Assembly: GCF_000622225.1 (NCBI RefSeq)
Contig: NZ_JHWD01000001.1
Location: 186,001-250,000 of the forward strand
DNA length: 64,000 nt
Reading direction: 5' to 3'
Origin: Roseomonas mucosa ATCC BAA-692
GTDB lineage: Bacteria > Pseudomonadota > Alphaproteobacteria > Acetobacterales > Acetobacteraceae
The notes beneath the pieces are model-generated. The model was given only the letters and a program-made list of their open reading frames with translations, was not told where the DNA came from and did no database searches. This document shows positions 36,237-45,511 of the stretch, piece after piece; the first letter of the stretch is position 1; each line of letters opens with the position of its first letter. The translations under genes and the position numbers were made by a program.

Positions 36237-37421
36237 CTACCGGGCCGGGATCAGGCGGATCCGCTTGCCGTCCACCCCCAGGGCGAGGCGGCCGGAGCAG
36301 AGCGCCATGGCATCCTCGCCGAAGACCTTGCGGCGCCAGCCGGACAGGGCCTGGACCTGCTCCCCGTCGCGGCAGGCGATGCGGTCGATATCCTCGCCAT
36401 TGGCGATCAGCTTGGGCGCCACGCTGTGCTCCTCCGCCTTGGCGGCGAGGAGGACCTTGAGCAGCGCCACCAGGGCCGGCGAGGCGGGCGGGCCCTGCTT
36501 CTCGCGCGCCAGCTCCGGCAGGGCCTCGTCCGGCAGGTCGCGGGCCTCGGCCAGGGCGGCCAGCAGCCCGGCGCCGGACTTGCCGCGCGCGAAGCCCTCG
36601 GACACGCCGCGCGCCCGGGCCAGGCCGGCGGCGTCCTGCGGCATGGTGGCGGCGATCTCCAGCAGGCTCTCGTCCCGCACCAGGCGCTGGCGCGGCACGT
36701 TCACCCGCTGCGCCTCGCGCTCCCGCCAAGCGGCGGCGGCGCGCAGGGCCGCCAGGAAGCGGCGGTTGCTGGTGCGGGGGCGCAGCTTCTCCCAGACCGT
36801 CTCCGGATCGGTGCGGTAGTTCGCCGGGTCGGTCAGGGCGGCCATCTCCTCGCCCACCCAGTCCAGCCGGTCCTCGCGCTGCAGGCGGTCACGCAGGGCG
36901 CGGTAGACCCGGCGCAGATGCGTCACGTCGGCGGCGGCATAGGCGATCTGGGCCGCGGACAGGGGGCGGGCCGCCCAGTCGCTGAAGCGGTGGGCCTTGT
37001 CGATCTGCGCATGGGCCAGGGCGCGGACCAGGCTGTCATAGGAAGCCTGGTCGCCGAAGCCGGCCACCATGGCGGCGATCTGGGTGTCGAACATGGGCCG
37101 CGGCGTATTGCCGAAGCGGAGCAGGAAGATCTCCACATCCTGCCGGGCGGCGTGGAAGACCTTGACCACCCGCTCGTCGGCCAGAAGCTCGCCCAGCGGG
37201 GCGAGGTCCAGCCCCGGGGCCAGGGCATCCACCACCGCGACGTCGCGCTCACCCGCCAGCTGCACCACGCACAGCTCCGGCCAGTAGGTCTTCTCGCGCA
37301 TGAATTCCGTGTCCACGGTCACGAAATCCTCCTCGCGCAACCGGGCGCAGAGGGCGGCGAGGGCGTCGGTGTCGGTGACCAGGACGGGCGCGGGGTCCGG
37401 CGGCGTGGAACGGCGGCTCAT
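36237..37421 (-). CDS. rnd: ribonuclease D
   Basis: A 3'-5' exoribonuclease that trims tRNA precursors. The 394-residue protein has a DEDDy catalytic domain: [16 protein letters not shown] (Asp and Glu), [13 protein letters not shown] (Asp), and [14 protein letters not shown] with the Tyr and the last Asp. One HRDC domain follows at about 210-290 ([20 protein letters not shown]), and a second, weaker one after it. Length and order are typical. It is divergent from aspS across a 297-bp gap. Confidence 0.93.
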   Translation of the reverse strand: MSRRSTPPDPAPVLVTDTDALAALCARLREEDFVTVDTEFMREKTYWPELCVVQLAGERDVAVVDALAPGLDLAPLGELLADERVVKVFHAARQDVEIFLLRFGNTPRPMFDTQIAAMVAGFGDQASYDSLVRALAHAQIDKAHRFSDWAARPLSAAQIAYAAADVTHLRRVYRALRDRLQREDRLDWVGEEMAALTDPANYRTDPETVWEKLRPRTSNRRFLAALRAAAAWREREAQRVNVPRQRLVRDESLLEIAATMPQDAAGLARARGVSEGFARGKSGAGLLAALAEARDLPDEALPELAREKQGPPASPALVALLKVLLAAKAEEHSVAPKLIANGEDIDRIACRDGEQVQALSGWRRKVFGEDAMALCSGRLALGVDGKRIRLIPAR

Positions 37422-37653
37422 CGGCTCCTTCTAGGAGCGGTCCCGGGCGAGGTCCACCGGGCATCGGCAGGAAGCGTTGCGGTTCCGGCATGGGGGCCGG
37501 GCGGGGACACCGGTCCGGCGCGGGGCAACGGATGGCCTGGGGGCAGTCCCCGGGGCGGCCGATGGTCGCCGCCACGGGAGCCGGAGGGGACTGCCGGGGC
37601 GGGGGGGCAGGCCTGCCGCCCGGCTTTCCCGGCGGCGGCGGTGGCGGGGAGGC

Positions 37654-37659
37654 TTGACA
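37654..37659 (+). promoter_or_regulatory. -35-like box upstream of aspS
   Basis: A consensus TTGACA 60 nt before the aspS ATG. No good -10 hexamer lies 16-18 bases further (CTTCCT is there), so this is only a possible promoter. The rest of the rnd-aspS gap is GC-rich with several short inverted repeats and no gene. Confidence 0.3.
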
Positions 37660-37718
37660 GGGCGCGCCCCGCCGCCCTTCCTGCCACCCCTTCTCGAATG
37701 ATCCAGGGTTTTCCTCCC

Positions 37719-39584
37719 ATGCACGCCTACCGCACCCACAACTGCGGCGCCCTTCGCGCCGCCGATGCCGGCAAGACCGCCCGGCTCTCGGGCTGGGTGC
37801 ACCGCAAGCGCGACCATGGCGGCCTGCTCTTCATCGACCTGCGCGACCATTTCGGCATCACCCAGTGCGTCGTGGCCCAGGGCTCGCCGGTCTTCGAGGC
37901 CGCCGATGCGCTGCGCCCCGAGAGCGTGGTGACGCTGACCGGCGAGGTGGTGATGCGCGAGGGCTCCACCGTGAACCCGAAGCTGCCGACCGGCGAAATC
38001 GAGCTGCGGGTGCGCGAGCTGGAGGTCCAGTCCGCCGCCGAGGTGCTGCCGATCCAGGTGGCCGGCGACCAGGAATTCCCCGAGGACCTGCGCCTGCGCT
38101 ACCGCTTCCTCGACCTGCGGCGGGAAAAGCAGCACCGCAACATCATGCTGCGCGCGGGCGTCATCGCCTCCATCCGCCGCCGCATGATCGATCAGGGCTT
38201 CACCGAGTTCCAGACGCCGATCCTGACCGCCAGCAGCCCCGAGGGCGCACGCGACTTCCTGGTGCCCGCGCGCAACCATCCGGGCAAGTTCTACGCCCTG
38301 CCGCAGGCGCCGCAGCAGTTCAAGCAGCTCGCCATGGTGGCGGGCTTCGACCGTTATTTCCAGATCGCGCCCTGCTTCCGCGACGAGGCGGCGCGCGCCG
38401 ACCGCTCGCCGGGCGAGTTCTACCAGCTCGACTTCGAGATGAGCTTCGTCACGCAGGAGGACGTCTTCGCCGCCATCGAGCCGGTGATGCACGGCGTGTT
38501 CGAGGAGTTCGGGGCGGGGCGCAAGGTCACGCCCGCGCCCTTTCCGCGCATCGCCTACGACACCGCGATGCTGGAATACGGCTCCGACAAGCCGGACCTG
38601 CGCAACCCGATCCGGATCACCGACGTCACCGAGCAGTTCCGCGATTCCGGCTTCGGCCTCTTCGCCAAGGTGGTGGCCGGGGGCGGCATCGTGCGCGCCA
38701 TCCCGGCGCCGGGCGCGGCGGGCAACCCGCGCGGCTTCTTCGACAAGCTGAACGAATGGGCGCGCGCGGAGGGCGCGGGCGGGCTGGGCTACATCCAGTT
38801 CGCGGCCGACGGCGCCAAGGGGCCGATCGCCAAGAACCTGGAGGCCGCGCGCGTCGAGGCGATCCGCGAGGCCTGTGGCCTGCGGCCGGGCGACGCGGTC
38901 TTCTTCGCCGCCGGCAAGAAGGACGAGACGCCCAAGTTCGCCGGCAAGGTGCGGACGAAGCTGGGCGAGGAGCTGGGGCTGATCGCCAAGGACGAGTTCC
39001 GCTTCTGCTGGATCGTCGACTTCCCGATGTACGAGCTGAACGAGGAGACGGGGCTGGTCGATTTCAGCCACAACCCCTTCTCCATGCCGCAGGGCGGGCT
39101 CGACGCGCTGAACTCGAAGGACCCGCTGGAGATCAAGGCCTTCCAGTACGACATCGTTTGCAACGGCATCGAGCTGTCCTCGGGCGCCATCCGCAACCAC
39201 CGGCCGGACATCATGATCCGGGCCTTCGAGATCGCCGGCTATACCGCCGAGCAGGTCGAGGACCGCTTCGGCGGCATGCTGAACGCCTTCCGCTACGGCG
39301 CTCCGCCGCATGGCGGCTCGGCGCCGGGCATCGACCGCATCGTGATGCTGCTGGCCGACGAGCCGAACATCCGCGAGGTCATCCTCTTCCCACTGAACCA
39401 GCAGGGCGAGGACCTGATGATGCACGCCCCGGCCCCGGTGGAGCCGGCTCGGCTGAAGGAGCTGTCGATCAGGCTCGACCTGCCGCCCGCCAAGCCCGCC
39501 GGAAAGCCCGCCGGCCAGGGGGAGACACAGAAGGAAACATCGAAGGACACGGCGGAGGCTTCCGGCGGCGCGGCGAAGGCCTAG
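37719..39584 (+). CDS. aspS: aspartate--tRNA ligase
   Basis: Class II synthetase that charges tRNA-Asp. The 621-residue protein has the OB-fold anticodon domain (1-105), with [20 protein letters not shown]. Motif 1 is in the [27 protein letters not shown] region, motif 2 is [22 protein letters not shown], the bacterial GAD insertion lies at about 290-410, and motif 3 is [14 protein letters not shown]. After residue 590 there is a Lys/Ala/Gly tail not found in most AspRS. Whether it is discriminating or also charges tRNA-Asn cannot be decided here. An ATG seven codons upstream (37698) is an alternative start. Confidence 0.96.
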   Translation: MHAYRTHNCGALRAADAGKTARLSGWVHRKRDHGGLLFIDLRDHFGITQCVVAQGSPVFEAADALRPESVVTLTGEVVMREGSTVNPKLPTGEIELRVRELEVQSAAEVLPIQVAGDQEFPEDLRLRYRFLDLRREKQHRNIMLRAGVIASIRRRMIDQGFTEFQTPILTASSPEGARDFLVPARNHPGKFYALPQAPQQFKQLAMVAGFDRYFQIAPCFRDEAARADRSPGEFYQLDFEMSFVTQEDVFAAIEPVMHGVFEEFGAGRKVTPAPFPRIAYDTAMLEYGSDKPDLRNPIRITDVTEQFRDSGFGLFAKVVAGGGIVRAIPAPGAAGNPRGFFDKLNEWARAEGAGGLGYIQFAADGAKGPIAKNLEAARVEAIREACGLRPGDAVFFAAGKKDETPKFAGKVRTKLGEELGLIAKDEFRFCWIVDFPMYELNEETGLVDFSHNPFSMPQGGLDALNSKDPLEIKAFQYDIVCNGIELSSGAIRNHRPDIMIRAFEIAGYTAEQVEDRFGGMLNAFRYGAPPHGGSAPGIDRIVMLLADEPNIREVILFPLNQQGEDLMMHAPAPVEPARLKELSIRLDLPPAKPAGKPAGQGETQKETSKDTAEASGGAAKA

Positions 39585-39615
39585 ATTGGCAGATGCTGTA
39601 CGAAGGAACCGCCTG

Positions 39616-40497
39616 ATGCGTCTGCGCCCCGTTCTGCGCCTCGCCCCCCTCGGGGCCCTGGCCCTGCTGGCGGCTCCCTGCCTCCTGGTCGCCCTTCCGG
39701 CCGGGGCGCAGGCGCCGAAGCCCCCGGCCGCGGCCACGGCCCATCTGCCGGGGGTGCAGGACATGGCGGCGCACCGGGCGGCCTATCGACTGACCCTGGA
39801 GAAGACGCGGGAGAACAGCGACGTCGCCGGGGTGCAGGGAGCCATGCTGTTCGAGGTGCTCGACGCCTGCGACGGCTGGACCACCCGCCAGCGGCTGAAC
39901 CTGCGCATCCTGAACCGGGACGGGCAGCAGATCGACACGGCCTCCGACTACTCGACCTATGAGAGCAAGGACGGCCATACCCTCCGCTTCTCCATGACCC
40001 AGAGCAGCGGCGGGGCGGTCAGCCAGCGCGTGGTTGGCGAGGCGACGCGTGAGGCCGACGGCTCGGGCACCATCCGCTACGAGCAGCCGCAGGCCAGCGA
40101 GGCCCGCATGCCGCCGGGTACGCTCTTTCCGATGATGCACACCATCAAGGCGATCGACACGGCGGTGGAAGGCCGCCGCATGATGCTCGCCCCGCTGATG
40201 GACGGCACCAGCGAGGACGGATCGCAGGACAGCACCACCTTCATCCTGAACTGGGACGGCAAGCCCCAGGAGAAGCCACGCTTTCCGCTGCTGGCCAACC
40301 AGGGAAGCGGCCGCATGCGCATCGCCTTCTTCGGCAAGCCGGACGGCAAGGATGCCGGCGGCGCCGCCTCGCCCGACTACGAGGTGGGGCTTCGCTACTA
40401 CGCCAATGGCGTGGCCGACGACATGAAGATGGATTTCGGCGAGTTCACCCTGAACGGGGCCCTGGAGAAGCTGGACCCCGTTCCGAGCCGCTGCTGA
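39616..40497 (+). CDS. EipB family cell-envelope protein (DUF1849)
   Basis: A 293-residue periplasmic protein of the DUF1849/EipB family, beta-spiral proteins needed for envelope integrity in Brucella and common in alphaproteobacteria. A Sec signal peptide ends near LPAGAQA (about residue 32). The conserved HRAAYRLTLEKTR strand, VLDACDGWTTRQRLN and DYEVGLRYYANGVADDMKMDF are family features. The Cys in DACDGW and the last residue Cys (PSRC) form the conserved disulphide. It begins 31 nt after the aspS stop, possibly in the same transcript. Confidence 0.9.
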   Translation: MRLRPVLRLAPLGALALLAAPCLLVALPAGAQAPKPPAAATAHLPGVQDMAAHRAAYRLTLEKTRENSDVAGVQGAMLFEVLDACDGWTTRQRLNLRILNRDGQQIDTASDYSTYESKDGHTLRFSMTQSSGGAVSQRVVGEATREADGSGTIRYEQPQASEARMPPGTLFPMMHTIKAIDTAVEGRRMMLAPLMDGTSEDGSQDSTTFILNWDGKPQEKPRFPLLANQGSGRMRIAFFGKPDGKDAGGAASPDYEVGLRYYANGVADDMKMDFGEFTLNGALEKLDPVPSRC

Positions 40498-40517
40498 TCC
40501 CCGCCTGATCCCGGGGA

Positions 40518-40537
40518 GGGCCGCCGGCCGGCGGCCC
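40518..40537. terminator. palindromic terminator between eipB and oprB
   Basis: GGGCCGCCGGCCGGCGGCCC is a perfect 20-base palindrome placed 20 nt after the eipB-like stop and 7 nt after the convergent oprB stop. It can form the same hairpin on either transcript. No T-run follows on either side. Confidence 0.55.
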
Positions 40538-40544
40538 GTCCCGG

Positions 40545-41963
40545 TCAGAGCTTGGCGGCGAGGCGCAGTTCCAGCACCACCGCGTCACGCAGCCGCGCAT
40601 CGTCGCGGTAGCGCTCGTCCGGGATGCCGGCATCGGGGTGGGAGATCCACTGCACGCCGGGCCGGATCGCGAGGTGGTCGGTGACGGCGGCCTCGTAGTT
40701 CGCCTCCAGCACCATTTCCCGGTTCCGGGTCGGCGGCAGGCCGGTGAGCGCGCGCAGCGCCCGGTCCAGGTCGCGCCCGGCGGCGCCCGTCTGGGCATAG
40801 GCGAGGCCGATCGAGGCCGTATCGTCCTTCCGCCCGAAGGGGCCGTGCCAGGCGAGGCCGGCATCGCCGTAGAAGTCCAACAGGTTGCGCCCGCCGGGCG
40901 TGAAGGACAGGCGGGCGAAGCTGGCGAGGTTCGACGCCGCGCCCCGCCATAGCGTCACCTCCCCCACCGTGTAGAGGCCGTAGTTGTTCGGCTTGCGCGG
41001 CACGCCGCCATTGGTCAGGGGATCGACCGAGGCATTGGTGCTGGTGGGCTCGGCGAAATAGATGCCGGGATCGCCACGCTGATCGTCGAAGCCGCCATTG
41101 TGGTACCAGGCGCCCAGCTTCGCCACCCAGGGGCGCTGCTTGCTGTCCTCCGGTGCCGCCGCGCCCACCACGCCCTCGGCGATGTAGAAGGTGCCGCCGG
41201 CGAAGGAGAAGTTCGTGCCGTAGCGGTTGTGCCGCTGCGGATCGGTGCCGGCGCCGTACTTGCCGCCCGGGTCGCCGGTCATGATTGCCGCCCGGAAGCC
41301 GTTGCCGCCCTCCGGATCGCCCAGCGTGAGGCGGATGCCCGGCGCCGCGAAGGGATAGCCCGGCCCGCCCGAGGGCAGGGCTTAGGAGATGCCCATCGGC
41401 CAGCCGAAGGTGCCGTTGGTGAGGCTGCCTGCCGCGGCGGCGGTGAAGAACTCGGTATCCGCCGCGATCTGGCCGATGCGCAGGGAACCGATTCCCTCGA
41501 CCTCCCGCTGCACCCAGAGCTCGGACAGGCGGAAGGTAGGCACGGCCTCCGCGTTGCTGAGCGAGCTGAGGCTGCCGATCAGGCTGGGCGAGGGCTGCCG
41601 TCCGACGATGCCATAGGCCGAGGCGCGGGCGGTCCAGCCCTGCCAGCCCGCCAGCGTGCCGAGATCGAGATCCGTCCCCAGCGAGAGCTGGCCGAGCGCG
41701 GCGACCCCGCGATGCACGCCACCCCGGGTGTTGGCGAAGCTGTCCAGAAGCACCTGCCCTTCCAGGCAGGCGCCGGGGGTGAGGCTCGCCCCGTCCTCGC
41801 AGGCCGGCTCCCTGGTCCCCGGCGTCTCTTGCCCCGGCGCATCGTCCGCACGGGCGGGAGCGGCCGTGGTGCCGGCGAGAAACAGGGCGGTCAGGAGCGG
41901 TGGCAGGGAGAGCCGCGACAGGCTGGCTCTCCGGCGATGGAGGGCGGGAAGGCAGGGGGACAT
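40545..41963 (-). pseudogene. oprB: carbohydrate-selective porin OprB, interrupted by one stop codon
   Basis: Outer-membrane sugar porin. The first part (41963-41382) has a signal peptide ending AAPARADD and the OprB opening LDSFANTRGGVHRGVAALGQ, then LRIGQIAADTEFFTAAAAGS and FGWPMGIS before a TAA at 41384-41382. Immediately past the stop the same frame continues with LPSGGPGYPFAAPGIRLTLG, the next expected OprB segment, and runs to LRDAVVLELRLAAKL at the end. No base is lost. So a single nonsense codon (or a sequencing error) splits an otherwise complete gene of about 472 codons. Confidence 0.85.
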
Positions 41964-41980
41964 AGGACTTCCTGGGTTAT

Positions 41981-41989
41981 ATTATAACA
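41981..41989 (-). promoter_or_regulatory. extended -10 promoter of oprB
   Basis: On the minus strand the sequence reads TGTTATAAT, a consensus TATAAT with the TGN extension, in an AT-rich island 18 nt before the oprB ATG. AGGAAG lies four bases before the ATG. The implied leader is very short (about 11 nt). No good -35 box is visible, as is usual for extended -10 promoters. Confidence 0.45.
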
Positions 41990-42079
41990 TTCTGTACAGC
42001 CCTACCTTCCCGGCAGGCAAGGGCGACGCAACACCCAACGTTAAGACCGATTCTCATTCGGTGAACAAATGATTCGCCG

Positions 42080-42844
42080 TCAGTTCGCGAAGCCCTGCAC
42101 CAGGCTTTCCGAGATCAGCCGCCAGCCATCCACCATCACGAAGAAGATGATCTTGAAGGGCAGGGACACGGCGCTGGGCGGCAGCATCATCATGCCCAGC
42201 GACATCAGCAGCGAGGCCACCACGAGGTCGATCACCAGGAAGGGCAGAAAGACCAGGAAGCCGATCTCGAAACCTCGGCGCAGTTCGCTGACCATGAAGG
42301 CGGGCACCAGCGCCCGCCAGGGCGCCTCGATCGCCTTTCCGGGCGTCTTTCCGGCATCCCCCCCTGGCGGCGCCAGGCCGGCAAGGTCGAGGAAGAGCGA
42401 CAGGTCGCCCTCGCGCACATTGGCGGCCATGAAGCTGCGGAAGGGTTCGGCGGAACGCTCCAGCCCCTCCATCTCGCCGATCCTTCCCTCCACCATCGGC
42501 TGGATGCCGTCCTCCCAGGCGCGTTCCACCACCGGCTGCATGACGAAGAAGGTAAGGAAGAGCGACAGGCCGATCAGCACCGGATTCGGCGGCACGTTGG
42601 CCGCGCCGATGGCGCTGCGCAGCAGGCTCAGCACGATGGTGATGCGCGCGAAGGCGGTGACCATCACCAGCAGCGACGGCGCCAGCGACAGCAGGCCGAT
42701 CAGCGCGGTGAGCTGCACGAGGCGCGCGGTGGCGCCGGGCTGCCCCGCCTGGCCGAGATCGAGCGAGACCGACTGCGCCAAAGCGGGCCCAGCCAGCAGC
42801 AGCGCGGCGCCGAGGGCCGCCGCGAAGAGCGGGGCGCGGCTCAT
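42080..42844 (-). CDS. fliP: flagellar export apparatus protein FliP
   Basis: Core membrane protein of the flagellar type III export gate, forming the FliP5 FliQ4 FliR1 complex. The 254-residue precursor has a cleavable signal (LLLAGPALAQS), then LLSLAPSLLVMVTAFARI, a long periplasmic segment, and the C-terminal ELRRGFEIGFLVFLPFLVID and LLMSLGMMMLPPSAVSLPFK, both diagnostic. Its ATG overlaps the fliO stop (ATGA). The segment between helices 2 and 3 carries a Gly/Pro-rich insertion (AGLAPPGGDAGKTPGKAIEA) that is longer than usual. Confidence 0.95.
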   Translation of the reverse strand: MSRAPLFAAALGAALLLAGPALAQSVSLDLGQAGQPGATARLVQLTALIGLLSLAPSLLVMVTAFARITIVLSLLRSAIGAANVPPNPVLIGLSLFLTFFVMQPVVERAWEDGIQPMVEGRIGEMEGLERSAEPFRSFMAANVREGDLSLFLDLAGLAPPGGDAGKTPGKAIEAPWRALVPAFMVSELRRGFEIGFLVFLPFLVIDLVVASLLMSLGMMMLPPSAVSLPFKIIFFVMVDGWRLISESLVQGFAN

Positions 42845-43089
42845 GGCAGCCAGCCCAGCACGCTGTCCTGCGGGCCGCCGGTCAGCAGCAGGACCTCCCG
42901 CCCGTCCACGCGCAGCAGGACGAGTCGGCGGCGCGTGTCGAGCGCCAGCACCTCCTGCACGCCGAGGCGCTTGCCGGAGGGCGCGGCGAGGCCGGTCAGC
43001 CGCGCGCCGCGCGCCAGCAGCCAGAGCAGCAGCAGCACCGCGCCGAGCGCGGCCAGGGCGGGCAGCCAGGGGGAGAGGGAGGGAGGCAT
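42841..43089 (-). CDS. fliO: flagellar biosynthesis protein FliO
   Basis: A short (82-residue) FliO: one transmembrane helix (about residues 10-27, PALAALGAVLLLLWLLARGA) followed by the cytoplasmic FliO beta domain with RLGVQEVLALDTRRRLVLLR and DGREVLLLTGG. FliO assists assembly of the FliP ring. It overlaps fliP by four bases and is divergent from flgB. The start at 43089 leaves 133 nt of shared upstream DNA for the two flagellar transcripts. Confidence 0.88.
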   Translation of the reverse strand: MPPSLSPWLPALAALGAVLLLLWLLARGARLTGLAAPSGKRLGVQEVLALDTRRRLVLLRVDGREVLLLTGGPQDSVLGWLP

Positions 43090-43222
43090 TGTCTTGCGCG
43101 GCCTTTTGCCTGCGGGGGGAGTTCCGGAGGCGCATTCTGGCGGCGATGCCTTAACGGCGGGTTGCGCGCCTGCCGGGCGGCGTTGACGGAGTCTTCATCT
43201 CCTCCCGCCTAGGCTGCGCGCC

Positions 43223-43645
43223 ATGGAACCGACGCGACGCGACACCGCCGCCACGGGCCCGCTCGGGCGGGACCCCATCGCCCTGTCCGAGCAGCGGCTG
43301 AAATGGCTCGACCAGCGCCAGGCCGTGCTGTCGCAGAACGTCGCCAATGCCGACACGCCGCATTACCGCGCCCGCGACATCACGCCCTTCGCCGATCTCC
43401 TGGCCAGCAAGGGTGGCCCGGCGCTCGCGCGCACCAATGCCCGCCATCTTCAGCCGCCGGGCGCCGGCAGCGGCCCGGCGCGGGTGCGTGCGGAGCGCCG
43501 CGCCGTGGAGGAGACGCCGGACGGCAATGCCGTGTCGCTGGAGGAGCAGGCGATGAAGGTCGCCGACACGGAAACGGCGCACCAGCTCGCGACGGGGCTG
43601 CGCCGATCCTGGCTCGGCATGTTCAAGACAGCCCTGGGGCGCTGA
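43223..43645 (+). CDS. flgB: flagellar basal-body rod protein FlgB
   Basis: Proximal rod subunit. The 140-residue protein has IALSEQRLKWLDQRQAVLSQ followed by NVANADTPHYRARDI, the flagellar rod N-terminal motif, a central variable loop, and the C-terminal helix EEQAMKVADTETAHQLATGL. It is the first gene of a compact rightward unit flgB-flgC-fliE-fliQ-fliR-flhB. The upstream DNA contains TTGACG but no matched -10, and I see no sigma-54 element. Confidence 0.93.
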   Translation: MEPTRRDTAATGPLGRDPIALSEQRLKWLDQRQAVLSQNVANADTPHYRARDITPFADLLASKGGPALARTNARHLQPPGAGSGPARVRAERRAVEETPDGNAVSLEEQAMKVADTETAHQLATGLRRSWLGMFKTALGR

Positions 43646-43675
43646 GCCCTGGGCCGCTGAGAGGAGCAGAAGGCT

Positions 43676-44086
43676 TTGGATCTCGACAGCGCGCTGCGGA
43701 TTTCCGCCGCCGGCATGAATGCCCAGGCCACGCGTCTGCGGGTGGTGGCGGAGAACATCGCGAACCGGGACAGCACCGGCCTGACGCCGGGCGCCGAACC
43801 CTATCGCCGCAAGACGGTGAGCTTCGCCAACCATCTCGACCGCGCCAGCGGCACGGACCTCGTCAGCGTCTCGCGCGTCGGCCGCGACAATGGCGAACTG
43901 CCGAAGCGATACGAGCCCTCGCATCCCGCGGCGGATGCCAATGGCTACGTCTCCGTGCCGAACGTGGACAGCTTCGTGGAGATGATGGACATGCGCGAGG
44001 CCCAGCGCTCCTACAGCGCCAATCTCAGCGTCATGGAAACCTCGCGCGGCATGCTGTCCCGCACGATTGAGGCGCTGCGCGGATGA
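43676..44086 (+). CDS. flgC: flagellar basal-body rod protein FlgC
   Basis: Proximal rod subunit, 136 residues. The N-terminal rod motif is LRISAAGMNAQATRLRVVAE then NIANRDSTGL, and the C-terminal motif is VDSFVEMMDMREAQRSYSAN. The start is TTG at 43676, nine bases after GAGGAG, because the next ATG (inside ISAAGMNAQ) would remove the essential first helix. The stop overlaps the fliE start (ATGA). In rods FlgC interacts with FlgB, FlgF and FliE. Confidence 0.93.
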   Translation: MDLDSALRISAAGMNAQATRLRVVAENIANRDSTGLTPGAEPYRRKTVSFANHLDRASGTDLVSVSRVGRDNGELPKRYEPSHPAADANGYVSVPNVDSFVEMMDMREAQRSYSANLSVMETSRGMLSRTIEALRG

Positions 44087-44388
44087 GCGATCCGGTTTCC
44101 GCGAATTTCGCCATCACCGCCTATCGCAGCGCCGGCGGCCCGGGCGCGGCGGAGGCCGGGGGCGACCCGCTGTCCGGCTTCGGCGCGGCCCTGCGGCAGG
44201 CGATGGACGGGGCGGTGGAACTCAGCCACCGCGCCGACGCGGCCTCGGCCCAGGCGCTCGGCGGACAGGGCAACGTCACCGACGTGGTCCTCGCCGTCTC
44301 CAAGGCGGAGCTATCGCTGCAGACCACCGTGGCGCTGCGCGACAGGATGGTGAGCGCCTATCAGGACATCATGCGGATGCCGATCTGA
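44083..44388 (+). CDS. fliE: flagellar hook-basal body complex protein FliE
   Basis: Adaptor between the MS ring/export gate and the rod. The 101-residue protein has the FliE pattern, with a Gly-rich N-terminus (FGAALRQAMDGAVELSHRAD) and the conserved C-terminal helices VTDVVLAVSKAELSLQTTVA and RDRMVSAYQDIMRMPI. It overlaps flgC by four bases. The gap to fliQ is 41 nt and carries an AAGGGAAGAG ribosome-binding site. Confidence 0.93.
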   Translation: MSDPVSANFAITAYRSAGGPGAAEAGGDPLSGFGAALRQAMDGAVELSHRADAASAQALGGQGNVTDVVLAVSKAELSLQTTVALRDRMVSAYQDIMRMPI

Positions 44389-44429
44389 CGCATCCGCTTC
44401 CCCCCCTTTCCAGAAGGGAAGAGAACATC

Positions 44430-44705
44430 GTGGAAAGCGAGATCCTGTCCGCCGCGCTGCGGGAGTCCATGTGGGTCGCGGTGCAGCTGGCCGCGCCCCT
44501 GCTGGGCGGCATCCTGCTGGTCGGGCTGGTCGTGGCGCTGTTCCAGGCCATGACGCAGGTGCAGGAGGCCTCGCTGGCCTTCCTGCCCAAGCTGGCCGTT
44601 TGCGGCGGCGCGCTGCTGGTCCTGGGCCCCTTCATGGTCGATGCGTTGCAGAACTATGCCGCGACGCTGTTCGACCAGATGGTGGCGCTGGGCGGCGCGC
44701 ACTGA
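44430..44705 (+). CDS. fliQ: flagellar export apparatus protein FliQ
   Basis: Two-helix membrane subunit of the export gate, 91 residues. Helix 1 is VAVQLAAPLLGGILLVGLVV, then FQAMTQVQEASLAFLPKLA, the family signature, and helix 2 is VCGGALLVLGPFMVDALQNY. The start is GTG at 44430, preceded by AAGGGAAGAG. It lies between fliE and fliR, the order seen in several alphaproteobacteria. Confidence 0.95.
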   Translation: MESEILSAALRESMWVAVQLAAPLLGGILLVGLVVALFQAMTQVQEASLAFLPKLAVCGGALLVLGPFMVDALQNYAATLFDQMVALGGAH

Positions 44706-44733
44706 GCCAGGCGAGGGACGGGGAAAGCCCGCC

Positions 44734-45507
44734 GTGACCGAGGCCGAGCTGCTGCGCTCCCTGCCGGTGCTGGCCTTCCAGTCGGTGCTGCTGCTGTCGC
44801 GGCTGGGTGCGGCGGCGATGATCGCGCCGGGGCTGGGGGAGGCGGACGTGCCCGTGCGCATCCGCCTCGCCGTGGCGCTGGCGCTGGTGCCGCTGCTGCT
44901 GCCACTCCTGGCGGGGCAGCTTCCACCGCAGCCGGAGGACATTCCCGGCACGCTGCGGCTGGTCGTGACGGAGCTGCTGGTCGGGCTATGGATCGGCGGC
45001 CTGGCGCGGGTGGTGGCGATGGCGCTGTCCGTCGCCTTCCAGATCGTGGCCCTTGCGATGGGCCTCGCCTCGGTGCTGGCCCCGGATGCGCAGATGGGGG
45101 CGCAGACGGCGATCCTGGGGCGGCTGGGCAGCCTGGCGACGGCGGTGCTGGTGCTTTCCACCGGCCTCTACGCACAGCCCCTGCGCGCCCTGGCCGACAG
45201 CTACGAGGTGCTGCCGCCCGGCGCGCCCTGGCCGGCCGGCGCGGCGGCGGCGGACATGGCCGGAGCCGGGGCTGCGATGCTCGCCCTGGCGCTGCGGCTG
45301 GCCTCGCCCTTCCTGCTCGGCCTGTTTCTGGTGAACCTCGCCAGCGGGCTGCTCGCCCGCGTGGCGCCGCAGCTCCAGGTGAACATCCTGGTCAGCCCGG
45401 CGCAGATCCTGGGCGGGATGGTGCTGCTGGGGCTGGTGGCGCGGCCGTTGCTGGACAGTTTCCTGGCGGCGCTGGCCGCTTCCTGGGCCGGGCTGCCGGG
45501 GCTGTGA
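44734..45507 (+). CDS. fliR: flagellar export apparatus protein FliR
   Basis: Export-gate subunit, 257 residues, with six predicted helices. Recognisable parts are RLGAAAMIAPGLGEADVPVR near the N-terminus, ELLVGLWIGGLARVVAMALS, and LGLFLVNLASGLLARVAPQL then QVNILVSPAQILGGMVLL in the C-terminal third. The start is GTG at 44734. The gap before flhB is only four bases. FliR combines with FliP and FliQ. Confidence 0.93.
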   Translation: MTEAELLRSLPVLAFQSVLLLSRLGAAAMIAPGLGEADVPVRIRLAVALALVPLLLPLLAGQLPPQPEDIPGTLRLVVTELLVGLWIGGLARVVAMALSVAFQIVALAMGLASVLAPDAQMGAQTAILGRLGSLATAVLVLSTGLYAQPLRALADSYEVLPPGAPWPAGAAAADMAGAGAAMLALALRLASPFLLGLFLVNLASGLLARVAPQLQVNILVSPAQILGGMVLLGLVARPLLDSFLAALAASWAGLPGL

Positions 45508-45511
45508 CGGG

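Noticed and set aside
41382-41384. Programmed stop-codon readthrough or pyrrolysine/selenocysteine use in oprB
   Set aside because: The codon is TAA, which is not used for either residue, and no readthrough context is apparent; a mutation or read error is simpler.
42038-42062. Fur-box-like GATTCTCATTC near the oprB promoter
   Set aside because: Only one half resembles a Fur site; ACCGA..TCGGT is a short dyad that may be incidental, and OprB is not an iron gene.
43090-43222. Sigma-54 or sigma-28 promoter in the fliO-flgB gap
   Set aside because: No TGGCAC-N5-TTGC or GCCGATAA match on either strand; a lone TTGACG is insufficient.
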